From Acanthamoeba lenticulata (lineage: Eukaryota; Discosea; Longamoebia; Acanthamoebidae): a DNA stretch of 44,716 nucleotides. This document shows positions 1-10,922 of this stretch, piece by piece (position 1 is the first letter of the stretch; each line of letters opens with the position of its first letter). The translations under genes were made by a program, and so were the position numbers. The notes under the pieces are model-generated. The model worked only from the letters and a program-made list of their open reading frames with translations, made no database searches and was not told the origin of the DNA. The stretch covers positions 1 through 44,716 of the forward strand of contig NAVB01000949.1 of assembly GCA_002179805.1 (NCBI GenBank). Reading direction: 5' to 3'.

Positions 1-1923
1 TATTTAAAAAGGGATTGGCTGAGGGAGAGGACGCCAACCTTGTTGGAGGGCTTGCTGGGGGTGGCGCTGCCGGCCACAGGCGGCCGGGAGGCGGGCGGCG
101 TCGAGCGAGAGGCCGACGTGGTGATGGAGGGCCCGGAACCGAGCGAGGAGGGCACGCCGCCCTCGCCCACGTACGGCTCATACTGAATCTCCGGCGGTGG
201 CGTGACGCCCGACGCCCTTTACACAACACACAAGCAAGACCACCACGTCAGCACCGTTGTGGTGGGAAAGAAAAGAGAAGAAGAAGAAGCGTACTTGTTG
301 GTGGCAATGAAGGTGGAGACGTCGTTTTGCGCGTCGATCTGACTGACCACCTTGTTCAAGGCCTGCCGGGTCGCACGGCAACAAAGACGGTTCGCCAAGG
401 AATTAGCGCCGAAATTCGCGGAGATTCAGAAAAAAGAATAAAATACAAGTAAAAATAAAATAAAATAAAAAGACAAGGGAGGCGCGGCCGTACGTCGCAC
501 GAGGTGGCAAGGGAAGGCGGGAGGGCGCTGAGCATGGTCATGTACTGCTCCAGGATCGACCGGTAGAACTGCGTACGCTCCTCATCAAACGCTTGGAATT
601 CCTGGAATATATGTGTTAATGTTTGAAAAAAAAATTCCCCGTCCATGGCAACCGCGGTTTGGTGGCCACAAGGAGACGAGAAGGAGCGAGGATGTGAGGA
701 GGAGCGAAGAAGTGGACGGGGCGGCGTACGGCGAGCAGGTTGGGCATGTATGTGCTGTAGAAGTTGGCCTGGTGCTCGTTGGCCTTCTCGAGGACCTTCT
801 TGTAGGCCACGTCGGCGTTCTGGGCCTTCTCCTTGGCCTCAATCGACTTCTTGGAGAGCTTGTCGACGTCCTTTTGCTTGGCCGTGGGCTCGCCCTTCTT
901 CTTCTGGTAGGCCGCCTCGGCGTCGTCCGCCGCCTTGTGCAGTTTGTAGTAATTCTCCTTGGCCTTTTGGCGCGACCACAATCGTCACCACCACATCACG
1001 TTGTTGTGTTGACGGTCAGTTGGGGCACGCCCGACACAGGACCAACAGGCCAAGAAGCGCGCGAGAGGTGAACGCGGCAGGCTTGTTGTTGATTGCTTAC
1101 CCGCTTGAGCGAGGTCATCGTGTCGTGCGTGTCCTTTGTCAGCTTCGCCCCGTCCTTGCCCAGCTGTGTGTGTTGGTGTCGATTCCGCCCCAGGAGGTGA
1201 GCCACCACGAAGAAGAAGAAGAAGAAGAGAAGGAGGACGAGGACGAAGGCAGACCTTGAGCTTTGTCTTCTCCTTCTCCTTGAGCCAGGTGTCGACGGTG
1301 ATCACGAGCTCCTCGGCCTTGCTGGCCAGCTGCTCGTGGAACTTGCCCACCTTCTCGAGCTCAGCGTGGAACGTGGTCCAGCTGTGCTCCACCGTGCTGT
1401 GTGGGCGTGCGTGCGCGCGCGCATGGCGTCAGGCGAGAGCTCTATGCATGTGGCCTCGCCAACACGAGGAGGAGCAAGGAGGTCGTGTGTAGTGGGAGGA
1501 GGAGGAGGGCGGTTACCCAATCTCCTTGTCAGTCCGCTTCCAGAGCTTGGGGTCAACCGTCTTGGAGAGCTTGAACAGCTCCTTCGAGTAGGACGACTCG
1601 GCAGACGCGAGCTGCAACAAGTGGACAAAAAAAGGGACGAATTGGGCGCAAATTTGAAGGGAAGGGAAGGGCATGCAGCGTTAATGAAGGATCCTTGGCA
1701 GAGAATTGCAGCATTGAAAGTGCAAGGGGCGTGCCTTTTTGAAGAATGAACTGATGTCATCCAGAGACTTAAGGGTATCGGAGACGCGAGAGTAGTAGAG
1801 GCCAAAGCCATCCTAATCATTGTTTTTAATCACGGTCGTGAGCAAGGCACGAAAATATATATAATCTTTAAATTTAAAGTTGCAAACCTCATTAACGAGA
1901 AGGTCGGCCGCGAAGGTAGACAT
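1..1923 (-). CDS. F-BAR domain protein (5' part; 3' end outside window)
   Basis: Membrane-curving, actin-linked scaffold of the PACSIN/CIP4/PSTPIP class. Exons on the minus strand: 1923-1888, 1812-1735, 1611-1517, 1396-1255, 1163-1101, 963-730, 601-494, 362-295 and 216 to the window edge. The start MSTFAADLL is followed by the FCH signature GFGLYYSRVSDTLKSL, then long charged helices (WTTFHAELEKVGKFHEQL, ADDAEAAYQKKKGEP, HQANFYSTYMPNLL) typical of the F-BAR dimer. After about residue 260 a Pro/Ser/Thr-rich linker begins (GVTPPPEIQYEPY, TPPASRPP). An SH3 domain would be expected beyond the edge but is not visible. Intron 2 (1734-1612) appears to use a GC donor, AAG|GCACGC, because no GT site keeps the frame. 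A further donor near 46 is possible, so the last exon end is open. Confidence 0.8.
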
Positions 1924-2309
1924 GATTCAGCAAGGTCTATCAATTCCTTTTCCGGATTGAATTGATTTACAAAAAAATAAAACAATGGAGTTGGCCTCAA
2001 CGACGGGTCGGCAGCGCACAACAGCACGAGCGTCGCCTGTTGACCCAACTTGTTCTGCCTCCCCTTTTTGCTACACTGCGCGGACACGTAATATTGCGTC
2101 CTCGGTTTTATCCTTCTTTTGTTGTCGCTGTTGGGGTGATGATCACATGTGGTGCATCTAGTCCCGTTACCTCGGGCTGGCTGAGTAGAACCACACGCAA
2201 AAGACCTTGAATTTGTTTGTATTTATTTACAAGAACATGTTGTTTGGGTATGCACGAGCAGAAAGCGCTTCTCTGCTCCCGCAACAGCAGGGCGTGAGAA
2301 GAAGCTTCT

Positions 2310-2696
2310 CTAGAGAAGAATAACGAGGACCAGGGCCGCGCCCGCCACCGCGCTGGCGGCACTCGAGCCGAGGAGCGCGGTGCGCCAGTTCTCCTTCTGG
2401 CGGCGGAGGATGGCCTTGATACGGTCCGTGCCGGACTCGATGGTTGTAGTGGTCGTATCAACCTTGTCTTCAATGCGCTTGAGCTGCTCACCTTGGCGGG
2501 CCAGCTCTTCGTTGATGTCGTAGGCAGTGGCGAGCGTGCGGTCGAGGGTGCGCGCGATAAGAACCAGCTGCTGGTCCTGCTGCTGCATGTGGTCTTCCAG
2601 GTCCTGCACCGAGGGGGCGAAGGTGTGCATGAACTGACGGTACTCTGCGCTGGGGGCCTCGGGGCGTTGGAAACGGCCGTTGCGAGCTGCGTTCAT
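2310..2696 (-). CDS. Tail-anchored SNARE-like protein
   Basis: Single-exon 128-residue protein, probably a Qb- or Qc-type t-SNARE of the secretory or endosomal pathway. The N-terminal 30 residues are polar. Residues about 45-110 form a heptad-patterned helix containing ARQGEQLKRIEDKVD, which fits a SNARE motif with a central Gln. The last 22 residues (from about TALLGSSAASAVAGA to LVILL) form a C-terminal membrane anchor with nothing beyond it. The frame stays open to an ATG at 2771. A minus-strand TATA box at 2785-2780 would place transcription start near 2755, downstream of that ATG, so the Met at 2696 is preferred. It is divergent from the Rho GEF. The exact SNARE subfamily cannot be assigned by eye. 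Confidence 0.68.
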   Translation of the reverse strand: MNAARNGRFQRPEAPSAEYRQFMHTFAPSVQDLEDHMQQQDQQLVLIARTLDRTLATAYDINEELARQGEQLKRIEDKVDTTTTTIESGTDRIKAILRRQKENWRTALLGSSAASAVAGAALVLVILL

Positions 2697-2779
2697 CTTT
2701 CTGGGCTGTGTTGTTCTGTCTGACTTTTGAGCTGCGCTTGCTTGTTGAGTGCTTGTTGTGGAAGGCCTCATTGCCTCCT

Positions 2780-2785
2780 CTTATA
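2780..2785 (-). promoter_or_regulatory. TATA box of the SNARE gene
   Basis: TATAAG on the minus strand, embedded in the short palindrome CCTCTTATAAGAGG. At the usual 25-30 nt spacing it predicts initiation near 2755, about 60 nt upstream of the preferred ATG at 2696. Confidence 0.5.
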
Positions 2786-3044
2786 AGAGGTTGGCCTCAT
2801 GGGGAGCGCTGTTCTGCGTGGTAGCAGCCGGGGCTGGCTTCTGGCGGTCGTTGTTTCTCCTCCGCTTCTGGTCGTCCTCGTGCCCGGAAAAATCCCCCTT
2901 CGCCCACCAAGATCACTTCTCAAATTTGAGTCGCGACCCTTGCCCAAGACAAGAAGAGGGAAACCAACGGTCATTCCACCACCAGGAAACCTCTTCCGTA
3001 GGAACTCCATCCTTGAGGCCGCTGGCCAAGAAGGAGGAGGCGAA

Positions 3045-3051
3045 GTATAAA
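3045..3051 (+). promoter_or_regulatory. TATA box of the Rho GEF gene
   Basis: TATAAAG on the plus strand. A start site about 30 nt downstream (near 3075) would exclude the in-frame ATG at 3054 and leave the ATG at 3084 with a very short leader. It faces the SNARE TATA box about 260 bp away, so the two genes share a divergent promoter region. Confidence 0.5.
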
Positions 3052-3083
3052 GGATGGAAGAGATCAATGGCTCCTGGGTGCGC

Positions 3084-6000
3084 ATGACCAAGCTATTGCA
3101 TGCCCTCCAGGCCCAGGCCGAGGAGATGGACAAGCAGATGTCCGACCTACGAGCTCTCATGGCCGCTCATCTTCCCCCTACCTCTACTTCCTCGAGCTCC
3201 ACCGAACCCACCCTCCCCAAGTACTTTCCCTTCTTTTGCTGCAGCGCTGCAAGTGAACCTCTTGGGCAAATCTCTCAAGATTTGGTATTGTTGCTGTCCA
3301 GCTCTTCCCCTGTTGTTGACCCCGACGAGGAGACTTTACGACCACGCAGCTTGAGCGGGCCTGTTGCCTCTCCGGTGGTGACCACCAACATGCGAATCAA
3401 GGACGACGACATCCCCGTCATTGTACTGTGGTCCCCCTCCTTTGCTTTGAGGCCGCGCAACATTGGCTCATTTATTGACATTCCACTCATTTTCAGGCTG
3501 CAGTGTCCATCGCCCACAAGGACGGGCTCTCCTACGACGAGCATGCGCTGGTCATCCCGTTCAACAGCACGATCGATCGGGTCAAGGTACTTTCCATGCC
3601 AAGGACTTGGCTTCTTGAGCACGAGTCTCACACGACCGTTCCTCGCGCCAAGCGCCTGATCTTCCAAATCGTGCCGGAGCTGCACGAAAGCCGCCTTGAC
3701 GAGTTTGCACTCTTTGTCGATGGGGTGCCGCCTCCTTTCCAGCCTGGCCTCGTGCTGACCCTCTCTCCTCGCTGACGTTTGATCAACCAATCAACGCCTT
3801 GTTCGTTCCAGGAAGAACTCACGGTCGAATTCAATCGCTTTATCGAGTGCCTCGCTGTGCGCAAGGCTGTGTTGGCCAAGGCACGCCATTGTCATCGCAT
3901 TTGTCCTCGTCTGTGGCCGCATAACAACGATCCGATCTCCAAAATTTGTGCAGGTACCGGTCATGGTGGAGCTGCTGGCCAAGGAGTCCAAGAAGAAGCG
4001 CGCCGCCAAGAAGAAGGAGAAAAAGTCCAAGGGCTCCAAGCTCGTCCTCGGCAGCGGAACAAAGGGCGGCAACAAGACGCCTGTGATGGAGCGCAGGCTC
4101 AACCCGCTGCACATCAGCAACGTCGGCGTCCTCAGCGGCATGACGGGGGGCAGCCCCATCCGCGGCAAGACCACCAGCAGCGACGGGCTCGACGAGCGGC
4201 CCGTCACGCCCACGCGCGAGCGCCGGCGCGACAGCGCCGACACGCGGGCATTTGCCACCAGTTCGCGTGAGCTGCCGCGCATCTCGGAAGAGGACAAGAG
4301 CAAGATGCGCCTCAGCCCCGCCCAAGTGGCACGCGGCAGCAAGAACGGCAAGGACTCGCCGCAGGGCGGCAGCATGATCGTAGGCCGTGAACGCACGCGG
4401 TCCCAGGAAGACGTCGTGCCCACGCCTTTGTTGGACAAGCTCCGGTCGGCTTCAACCGAGAGCAACAACAGCAACAGCAGCAGCAAGTCTTCGCCGTCGT
4501 CCAAGCTCAAGACCTCGAGCACGCCTCGGAACAGCTCGGAAGAGGCGGTCCGCCTCTCGGCCAAGGCGGCCCGCAGCAGCAGCACGAGCGAGAGTGACGG
4601 GGCCACGCTGAGCGCGCAGTCGCCTCAGGCCAAGCGCGAGGGCCACCGGCGCAGCCTCTCTTCGGGCTCGCGTGAGGTGGAGGCCATCCCTGACCTCGAG
4701 CTGAATGCGCTCAAGGAGCTCTTGGGACCTGACCTCGATCTGGACGGAAAGAACGGCTTGCTTGAAGGCAACGCGGCCGCCAAGACCAAGAAGAGCTCGC
4801 CCAAGACGGACAAGGCGGACGCGGAGCAGCCAGCCAGCAACAACAACAAGAAGCTTCACGCGAGAAGCCAAAGCACCCGCTCGAACAAGCATGAGGTGGA
4901 GAAGTCGCGAACCAAGGAGAGGTCGACGTCGGATGTCCACGCGTCCGTGGACGACGAGCGCCATAGCCTGAAGCTGCTACTCGCCTCGCTCGAGCCGTCA
5001 GGCGCGCTCGTCCTGCCGGACCTGACCGTGTCGCCTCCTCCGCCGGCCGCCGCCGCCTCGACGACGTCGACGTCGACGAGCCAGCCTCGACCCAAGAGCC
5101 CTGCGCACGACGACGAGAAGAAGAGCAAGGCCGAGCGTGGCCGCGGCAGCAGCAGCAACAGCCACCACACCGTCAGGGAACGCGATCGGGACAGAGGCCG
5201 CGAGAAGGAGAGGGAAAAGGCCGACAGGCGCGGCAGGGAGCTGGACGAGCGGGCCAAGGCGCTCGAGGAGCGGGAGAAGAAGCTGGTCGAGTGGGAAGAG
5301 CAGCTGTTCAAGGAGGAGACGGAGAGCACGGCCAAGAGGGAGAGGGAGATCGAGGAGCGCGAGGCCAGCGTGCTGCTCCAGAAGGCCGAATTCGATCTGC
5401 GCGAGCGGAACCTCGAGGAGCGGCTGCGGTCGGTGGCCGACCTCGAGCGGGAGCTGGGCGAGCGGGAACAGGCCATGGCGGCCCGCGAGCAGATGCTCGC
5501 CGAGTGGGAGCAGCGGCTGCGGAAGATGGAGGATGACTTCCGCGCCCGTGAGGTACGAGCGAGCCATCGTGAGCTCCTTTTCTTCTTCCTTTTCTTCTTC
5601 TTCTTGTACGAGAGGAGATCGACCACCGCTAAACGGGGCGCCAGGTGCGCCGCTTAGGGATCCGGAGCGTCGAGCGGCACGACGAGCTGCTCCTGATCGA
5701 CCCGCTGCGCGTCATCCGCATGCAGAGCCTCGTGCGCAGGGCTCTAGCCCGGCTCCGCATGCAACGCGCACGTACGCCGTTCCCCGTTTCTCCCCCGGCC
5801 TCTTCTTCTTCTTCATGTTCACCTTCATGTTCATGTTGCTTCAACTCACTCGAGTGGACGATGGCACAGTGGGGGAGGGACCGGGGAGGGATGTGGTGAT
5901 GAAACAACTGAAAAGCCGAGCGGCCGCGCTGAACGAAATCATTCAATCCGAGTCGGCCTATGTGCAGTACCTGACGATGTTGATGGAGGTACCCGGCCAA

Positions 6001-8392
6001 GGCGTGATGTCCAGAAGAGAATGAAAAATATCAACAAAAAAAAACAAAAAATTACAAACAAAATCAAAACAAAACAAAACAAAAACAAAACAACAACGAC
6101 AGGTCTTTGTGCTGCCCATTCGACAGAAAAACATTCTACGGCCAGACGACCAGCTGTGCCTCTTTGCCAACGTGGGCAACGTGCTGTCGCTCCACCGACG
6201 CTTCCTGAGCGAGCTCAAGCAGCGTCATGAGGACTGGTGCGTGTGCTTGCAAGGGTGTGGGGAGGCAGCCCCCGGGGGTGTGGTGTGGGGGCGTGTGTTC
6301 AAGACACTCACTGCGCGCAGGCCAGGGAGGCAGCTGCTGGGCGACGTCTTTTGTAAATACTTGAGAGCGTTCCACGAGGAGTATGGGGTCTATGTGCTGT
6401 CGTGCAACGCGTCGATCGAGCTGCTTCAAGCCTTCAAAGGCGCTCCGACCAAGTCGGCCTTCATGTCCTTCTTGGAGGTTACTTTTAGAATCACCTCTTC
6501 ATTCTTCGTCCTTGTTGTTGATGATGATGTTGCTCAGACATGGCCTTCCTCATGACAGGGCGAGCAGCAGAAACGACGCAAGCAGACCAAGGGCCTGGAC
6601 CTGCCTTCGTTCTTGATCATGCCTGGTACGCGACGCGCCTTTTCAAAGCTTCGCAACCAACTCTGCTGACCTCGCTCGTGGCGATGTCACGTTTGTTGTT
6701 GCAGTGCAACGCATTCCACGGTATCAGATTCTGTTAGTGGTACAGCCCCAGCCCGTTCATGTGTAACCGCTCCTTTCTTGCTCACCCGGCGAGGCCTGGT
6801 TGCACAGGAGCTCCTCGTCAACACACCTGCAGAGCACGTCGACCGGCCCAACCTGCGCCAGGCGCTCGAGGGGGTACTGCCGCCGTGGCGATGTAGCGTT
6901 CACGACCCGCAGCACCTGATGAGCATGTGTATGTGTGTATGTAGATCAAGGGCCTCAACGAGGCGCTGAACGAGAGGCAAAAGGAGGCCGACCTCCTGCG
7001 GCGTGTGCAGGAGCTCGAGCGAAAACGCTGCCTGAACCAGGCTCCGCTCCGGCGAAGCAAGTCGATGCGCGGGATGCTCTTCTCCCTCTCCAAGCGGCGA
7101 GGCAGCCTCGCCGAAGCAGACAACCCGTCGAAGCGGCCTGGCTCAGGCGGCCTTCCGGGGTGCGGCCACCTCGTCCAGCGGTACCGCACGCAAACCATTT
7201 ACACGCCTCTTTGCCACAGGGAGAAGCACCGCGAGACTCGAGCCGAGCCTGGCTGCTTGCTCAAGGTGTTTGTGCGGCAGGGCAAGAACCTCCAGCCCAT
7301 CGGCAACGATTGTACATCCCTTCCTTCCTTTCTCCTCATCTCAGCGTCATCTCGCGAGTGCGTGCGTGAGACTCTGGAGGGCTGACGTGTACACGTGTGT
7401 CACCAGCACGCACGGTGCCCGATGCCTACTGCGTGGTCGCGCTCAGCGGCCAAATGCTTCGGACGAGTGTCGTGGAAAAGTCTGCCGACCCGCAGTGGGA
7501 CCGGGAGCTCACCTAGTGCGCCTCCTCTACTCTCCTTTTCTTGTCGTGCTTGCGTCGCCAACAAACACATCTGCTCACGTACCCACGTGCACAGCAACGT
7601 GGTGAGCATGAACGATAGCCTCTACGTGACGTGCTACGACTGGAACATGGCGGCCAGAGGGCAGGCCTTGGGCTGCATCGAGCTTCCCTTCTCGGTGATC
7701 TCCGAGCTCGGGCAGGGCACCGCTCAGTGGTACGGCTGCTGCCCTGCGGATCGTCACCTGGCCATGTGCCCGGCCTCTCACCTCGAGCTGGTGAGCACAC
7801 AGGTTCCGCCTGTTGCCGGTGCTGAAGCAGGGCTACTCGTCCTTCCCGCCCATCCTCCAGTATCAGCCGGTGCCAACAGCCTCTTCTTTGCCCGACCCAT
7901 CGCCTTCCAGTGCCCCGTCGTCGCCGGTCATGGCACATGCATCTTCTTCATCATCCTCCTCGCCGTCGTCTTCCTCCCCAACGTCGGGGCCCTTGCAACC
8001 TGTGATGCATCGGGCGTCGGCGCCACCAGCGCTTATGCTGACGTTGGCACCATCCGCCGTGGATGATAGCTTGATGCTGTCGCCATCTAGCGTGCGCCCC
8101 TCGCCGCGCCCTCGACGTACTACGCCCTACTCGGTGGTCCCCTCCAACGAGATGAGCGCGGCGGGCGCCGGCGGGGACGAGTGGATGGCCGAGATGGAAG
8201 TGCAGCTCTCCTTCTCCTTCCACAAGATCGACACGGCACACACCGATGTGCAAGGCCGCAAGCGCTTCGAGACCGTATCTGTCATCGGGTAAGAGCGGAC
8301 GGTCGCTCTTCTCCTTCTTCTTCGTCTTGATACAAGTTGCCAGGCAACGACCTACAGCCGTCAGTGAAAAGGATCGCGAAAAGCGGGTTTGA
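3084..8392 (+). CDS. Rho guanine nucleotide exchange factor: coiled coil, IQ, DH and C2 domains
   Basis: Activates Rho-family GTPases at membranes. Exons: 3084-3220, 3245-3422 (or from 3302), 3497-3586, 3653-3751, 3812-3856, 3954-5552, 5645-5771, 5870-5988, 6103-6236, 6321-6477, 6559-6625, 6705-6736, 6808-6873, 6945-7180, 7220-7311, 7407-7515, 7595-7729, 7803-8288, 8344-8392; about 1,318 residues. The N-terminal 180 residues may hold a ubiquitin-like fold (weak). Then come a Lys/Ser-rich stretch, a Glu/Arg coiled coil and an IQ motif (IRMQSLVRRALARLRMQR). The DH domain has all three conserved blocks: AAALNEIIQSESAYVQYL, LLGDVFCKYLRAFHEEY and LPSFLIMPVQRIPRYQILL. No PH domain follows; after about 75 residues a C2 domain appears (CLLKVFVRQGKNLQPIG, PDAYCVVALSG, SLYVTCYDWN). 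The tail is Ser/Pro-rich. A stop at 8290 is bypassed if the good GTAAGAG donor is used. Confidence 0.8.
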
Positions 8393-8676
8393 AACAACTT
8401 TGGAATGCGAAACATCCGTCACTGTTTCAGACGTATCTGCTCAGAATGTTTGGCAACGACGATATGTGGATAAATTGTGGTATCCTCAGCACACCAAAGA
8501 GAACACGGTTGTGGGGCGCGTTGTGGGGAAAGCTAAACGTGACCTTAGCTGCAGCTTCGTATCTTTCTCTTCATTCAATTCTAAGGCCGACATCCAATCC
8601 CCGCCTCGTCTCTTCTGGTGCGGGTCTTTATCTAGCCCGAGAAATCCACAACCGAGGGTAACCTCCATTGCAGGAG

Positions 8677-10374
8677 ATGAGGGCGGTGCGTGGGTTGGCA
8701 TCCTTCCGCCGCTTCTTTGGCCCGAGGCGAGGCGGTGGCAACGGCGGCGGTGGAGTCACATCAGATCGCAAGGATGGGCCCATAGGTGAAATGTCAGATG
8801 ACGAAGTTTCGGTTGCCAGAAAGAAGCCTGAAGCCTTGGTGTGCGATATCGAAGAGGAAATGGAGAACGAATGCTGCATCTGTCTCATCGATATGGAAGA
8901 GCGCAAGTTCAGGGGCAAGATGGATTGCTGCGATCACGTTGTCTGCTGGTGCTGCATACAGGAGTGGTCGCAAACGAGCCGCAGCTGCCCCATCTGCCAG
9001 CGGGTGTACAACAAGTGCAAGAAGGTGGAGCACAAATGCAAGAAGGTACTTTCCTCCTGCACATCCAGTCGATCTCTCCCCCCCCCTTCATGTCCCTCCT
9101 GTCAAATTTCCTCTTTCCATCCCGCGAAATTCGATCTCGCCCATCTCGTTATTTTCGGGGACATCCTTGTTCTTGTTGTTGGGCGACCAGCCTTGTATTA
9201 TGTTGTATTATATTGTTTCTTGTTTCTTAAACGATGCTTTTATGGTTCTCTCTCGATTGAACAGAAGAGACACACAAAGCCAGGCCAGGCCGGAGACAAG
9301 GGCAAGAGGCAACCGAGCCTGTGGGAGAAGGTGGGCGGGCGGCTCATGCGGCGGCGCTTCGGCAGCGCGCGGACGTCGCCGACGCCGTCCACAGCGGGCG
9401 CCCAGTCGTGGAGCGACGCCGAGGGCGACGACGTCGCCAACCTCCACCAGGAGGTGGTCATTGTCGGTCGCCCGGTGCCCGACGACAGGGCCAGCAGCGA
9501 CGGCGGCCACAGCAGCAACCGCAGTAGCCGCAGCAGCCGGAGCAGCAGCAGCAATCGCGACAACAGCAGCCGCGCCGAGGACGGCGACGACCTGCGCGCC
9601 CACCTCCATGTCGACGTGATCGACAACCATCACGTTCCTGCCGAGGCCGACGACGACGGCGACAACAATAACAACGTTGACGCAGTCGCCTACATCGACA
9701 TCGGGCAGCTCGTCGACGTCGATCTCGCTGATGTCGACGACGACAACAACGCCGACAACAACGATGGCGAAGCCGCGGCGGCAGTCATGGTGGAGACGGA
9801 CTCACCCGTTGCCGATACCGAAGCCGCCCTTGCGACAGCTGACCAGACCAGCGAGCAAACGAGCGTGGCTTCGTCTGCCTCGTCGTCGTCTTCTTCGTCG
9901 TCGTTGCTATCGTCGGCTTCATCGTCCTTCTCCTGCTCGACGACGTCATCATCCTCTTCTTCCTCTTCCGCCACCGCCACTGGCGACGAGGAGGTCGAGG
10001 GCAGCCAGGCCACCAGCACCAGCACCAGCAGCACTGGCAGCAGCAGCAGCGGCCTCGGCACGGAAGGCTCCTCCGTCTTCTCGGCGCAGGAGGTCAAGGA
10101 GGAGGAGGAGGAGAAGGACGCGTCCGTGATCGATCACAACAGCGATGACGACCAGAAGGGAAAGGGCAAGGAGCGCGAGACCGCGAGCCTCCTCGAGGAG
10201 GACGAGGCAAAGGACGACGACAGCAGCGAGTCGAGCGACGACGAGGATGAAGAGGAGGATGAGGATGAAGAAGAAGACGAAGATGAGGAGGATGAAGAAG
10301 AAGATAACGACGACGACGACTATGACGACAACGGGCCCCTGCTCGGGCGGATGCCCGAGGACAACGGCTATTGA
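8677..10374 (+). CDS. RING-finger protein with Ser-rich and acidic low-complexity tail
   Basis: Probable E3 ubiquitin ligase. Exons 8677-9045 and 9265-10374 give about 492 residues. The start is a Met just after a splice-acceptor-like TTGCAG, so a 5' UTR intron is possible. The RING lies at about residues 65-115: ECCICLIDMEE, then DCCDHVVCWCCIQEW and SCPICQRVYNKC, with the usual Cys/His spacing. It resembles nuclear PHRF1/Topors-like RINGs by eye only. The rest is low complexity: Arg/Ser/Asn repeats, Asp-rich blocks, long Ser runs and a final Glu/Asp tract before GPLLGRMPEDNGY. The 219-nt intron is a multiple of three and contains no stop in frame, so retention would only insert 73 residues. 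No other domain is recognisable. Confidence 0.75.
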   Translation: MRAVRGLASFRRFFGPRRGGGNGGGGVTSDRKDGPIGEMSDDEVSVARKKPEALVCDIEEEMENECCICLIDMEERKFRGKMDCCDHVVCWCCIQEWSQTSRSCPICQRVYNKCKKVEHKCKKVLSSCTSSRSLPPPSCPSCQISSFHPAKFDLAHLVIFGDILVLVVGRPALYYVVLYCFLFLKRCFYGSLSIEQKRHTKPGQAGDKGKRQPSLWEKVGGRLMRRRFGSARTSPTPSTAGAQSWSDAEGDDVANLHQEVVIVGRPVPDDRASSDGGHSSNRSSRSSRSSSSNRDNSSRAEDGDDLRAHLHVDVIDNHHVPAEADDDGDNNNNVDAVAYIDIGQLVDVDLADVDDDNNADNNDGEAAAAVMVETDSPVADTEAALATADQTSEQTSVASSASSSSSSSSLLSSASSSFSCSTTSSSSSSSSATATGDEEVEGSQATSTSTSSTGSSSSGLGTEGSSVFSAQEVKEEEEEKDASVIDHNSDDDQKGKGKERETASLLEEDEAKDDDSSESSDDEDEEEDEDEEEDEDEEDEEEDNDDDDYDDNGPLLGRMPEDNGY

Positions 10375-10922
10375 GGCCGATGTCATCGTCATGATGCCGC
10401 CAACAAGCCCGCTTCATCTCCCTTCGACCACGAGTCAAAGGTCGGCGTGCCGCGGGTCGACTCCACCACACCAGGTCAAGGAAGGGATCAAGGAAGGGAC
10501 CAACCCCCCTCCCTCTCTTGGAGGAGGAGAGCCCCCGATTCTCCTCCTCTTTCCCTCTCTTGGAACCTGCTTCAACCGCTGCCCTGCCCCGTAGTGCGGG
10601 CACTCACTCCCACTGGAGGCAGCTTTTGATTTTTGTACACATCATTCCACCACCTCCCATTACCTCTCCCACCTCCTGCCTCATCCTCGTCATCCTCGTC
10701 CTATGGTCTTCTTGTCTCGCTTTTCCACTGCCCAGTGGAAGAGCTTCCCCCCTCTCATCTTCTCCTCTCCTGGCCCACACGACGGGCCAGGCCAAAGAGG
10801 AGTCTTCCCCCCTCTCTTTTCGTGTATCTATTTTCCTCTTGTTTGACCCCAAAAGAAAACAGCTTCCAATCCAACAAGGTCAAGTTACTTGAGTCTCTTC
10901 CGTTCTACGTTGGAGGCCCACC
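10375..10922. other. Spacer between convergent genes
   Basis: 548 bp between the RING gene and the CG-1 gene, which point toward each other. It is C/T-rich on the plus strand with several CCTCCC blocks and no convincing exon. It probably holds the two 3' UTRs. Confidence 0.5.

Noticed and set aside
7791..7802. GTGAGC at 7791 as a donor in the GEF C2 domain
   Set aside because: It would leave a 12-nt intron; the donor at 7730 restores the C2 strand QWFRLLPVLKQ in phase.
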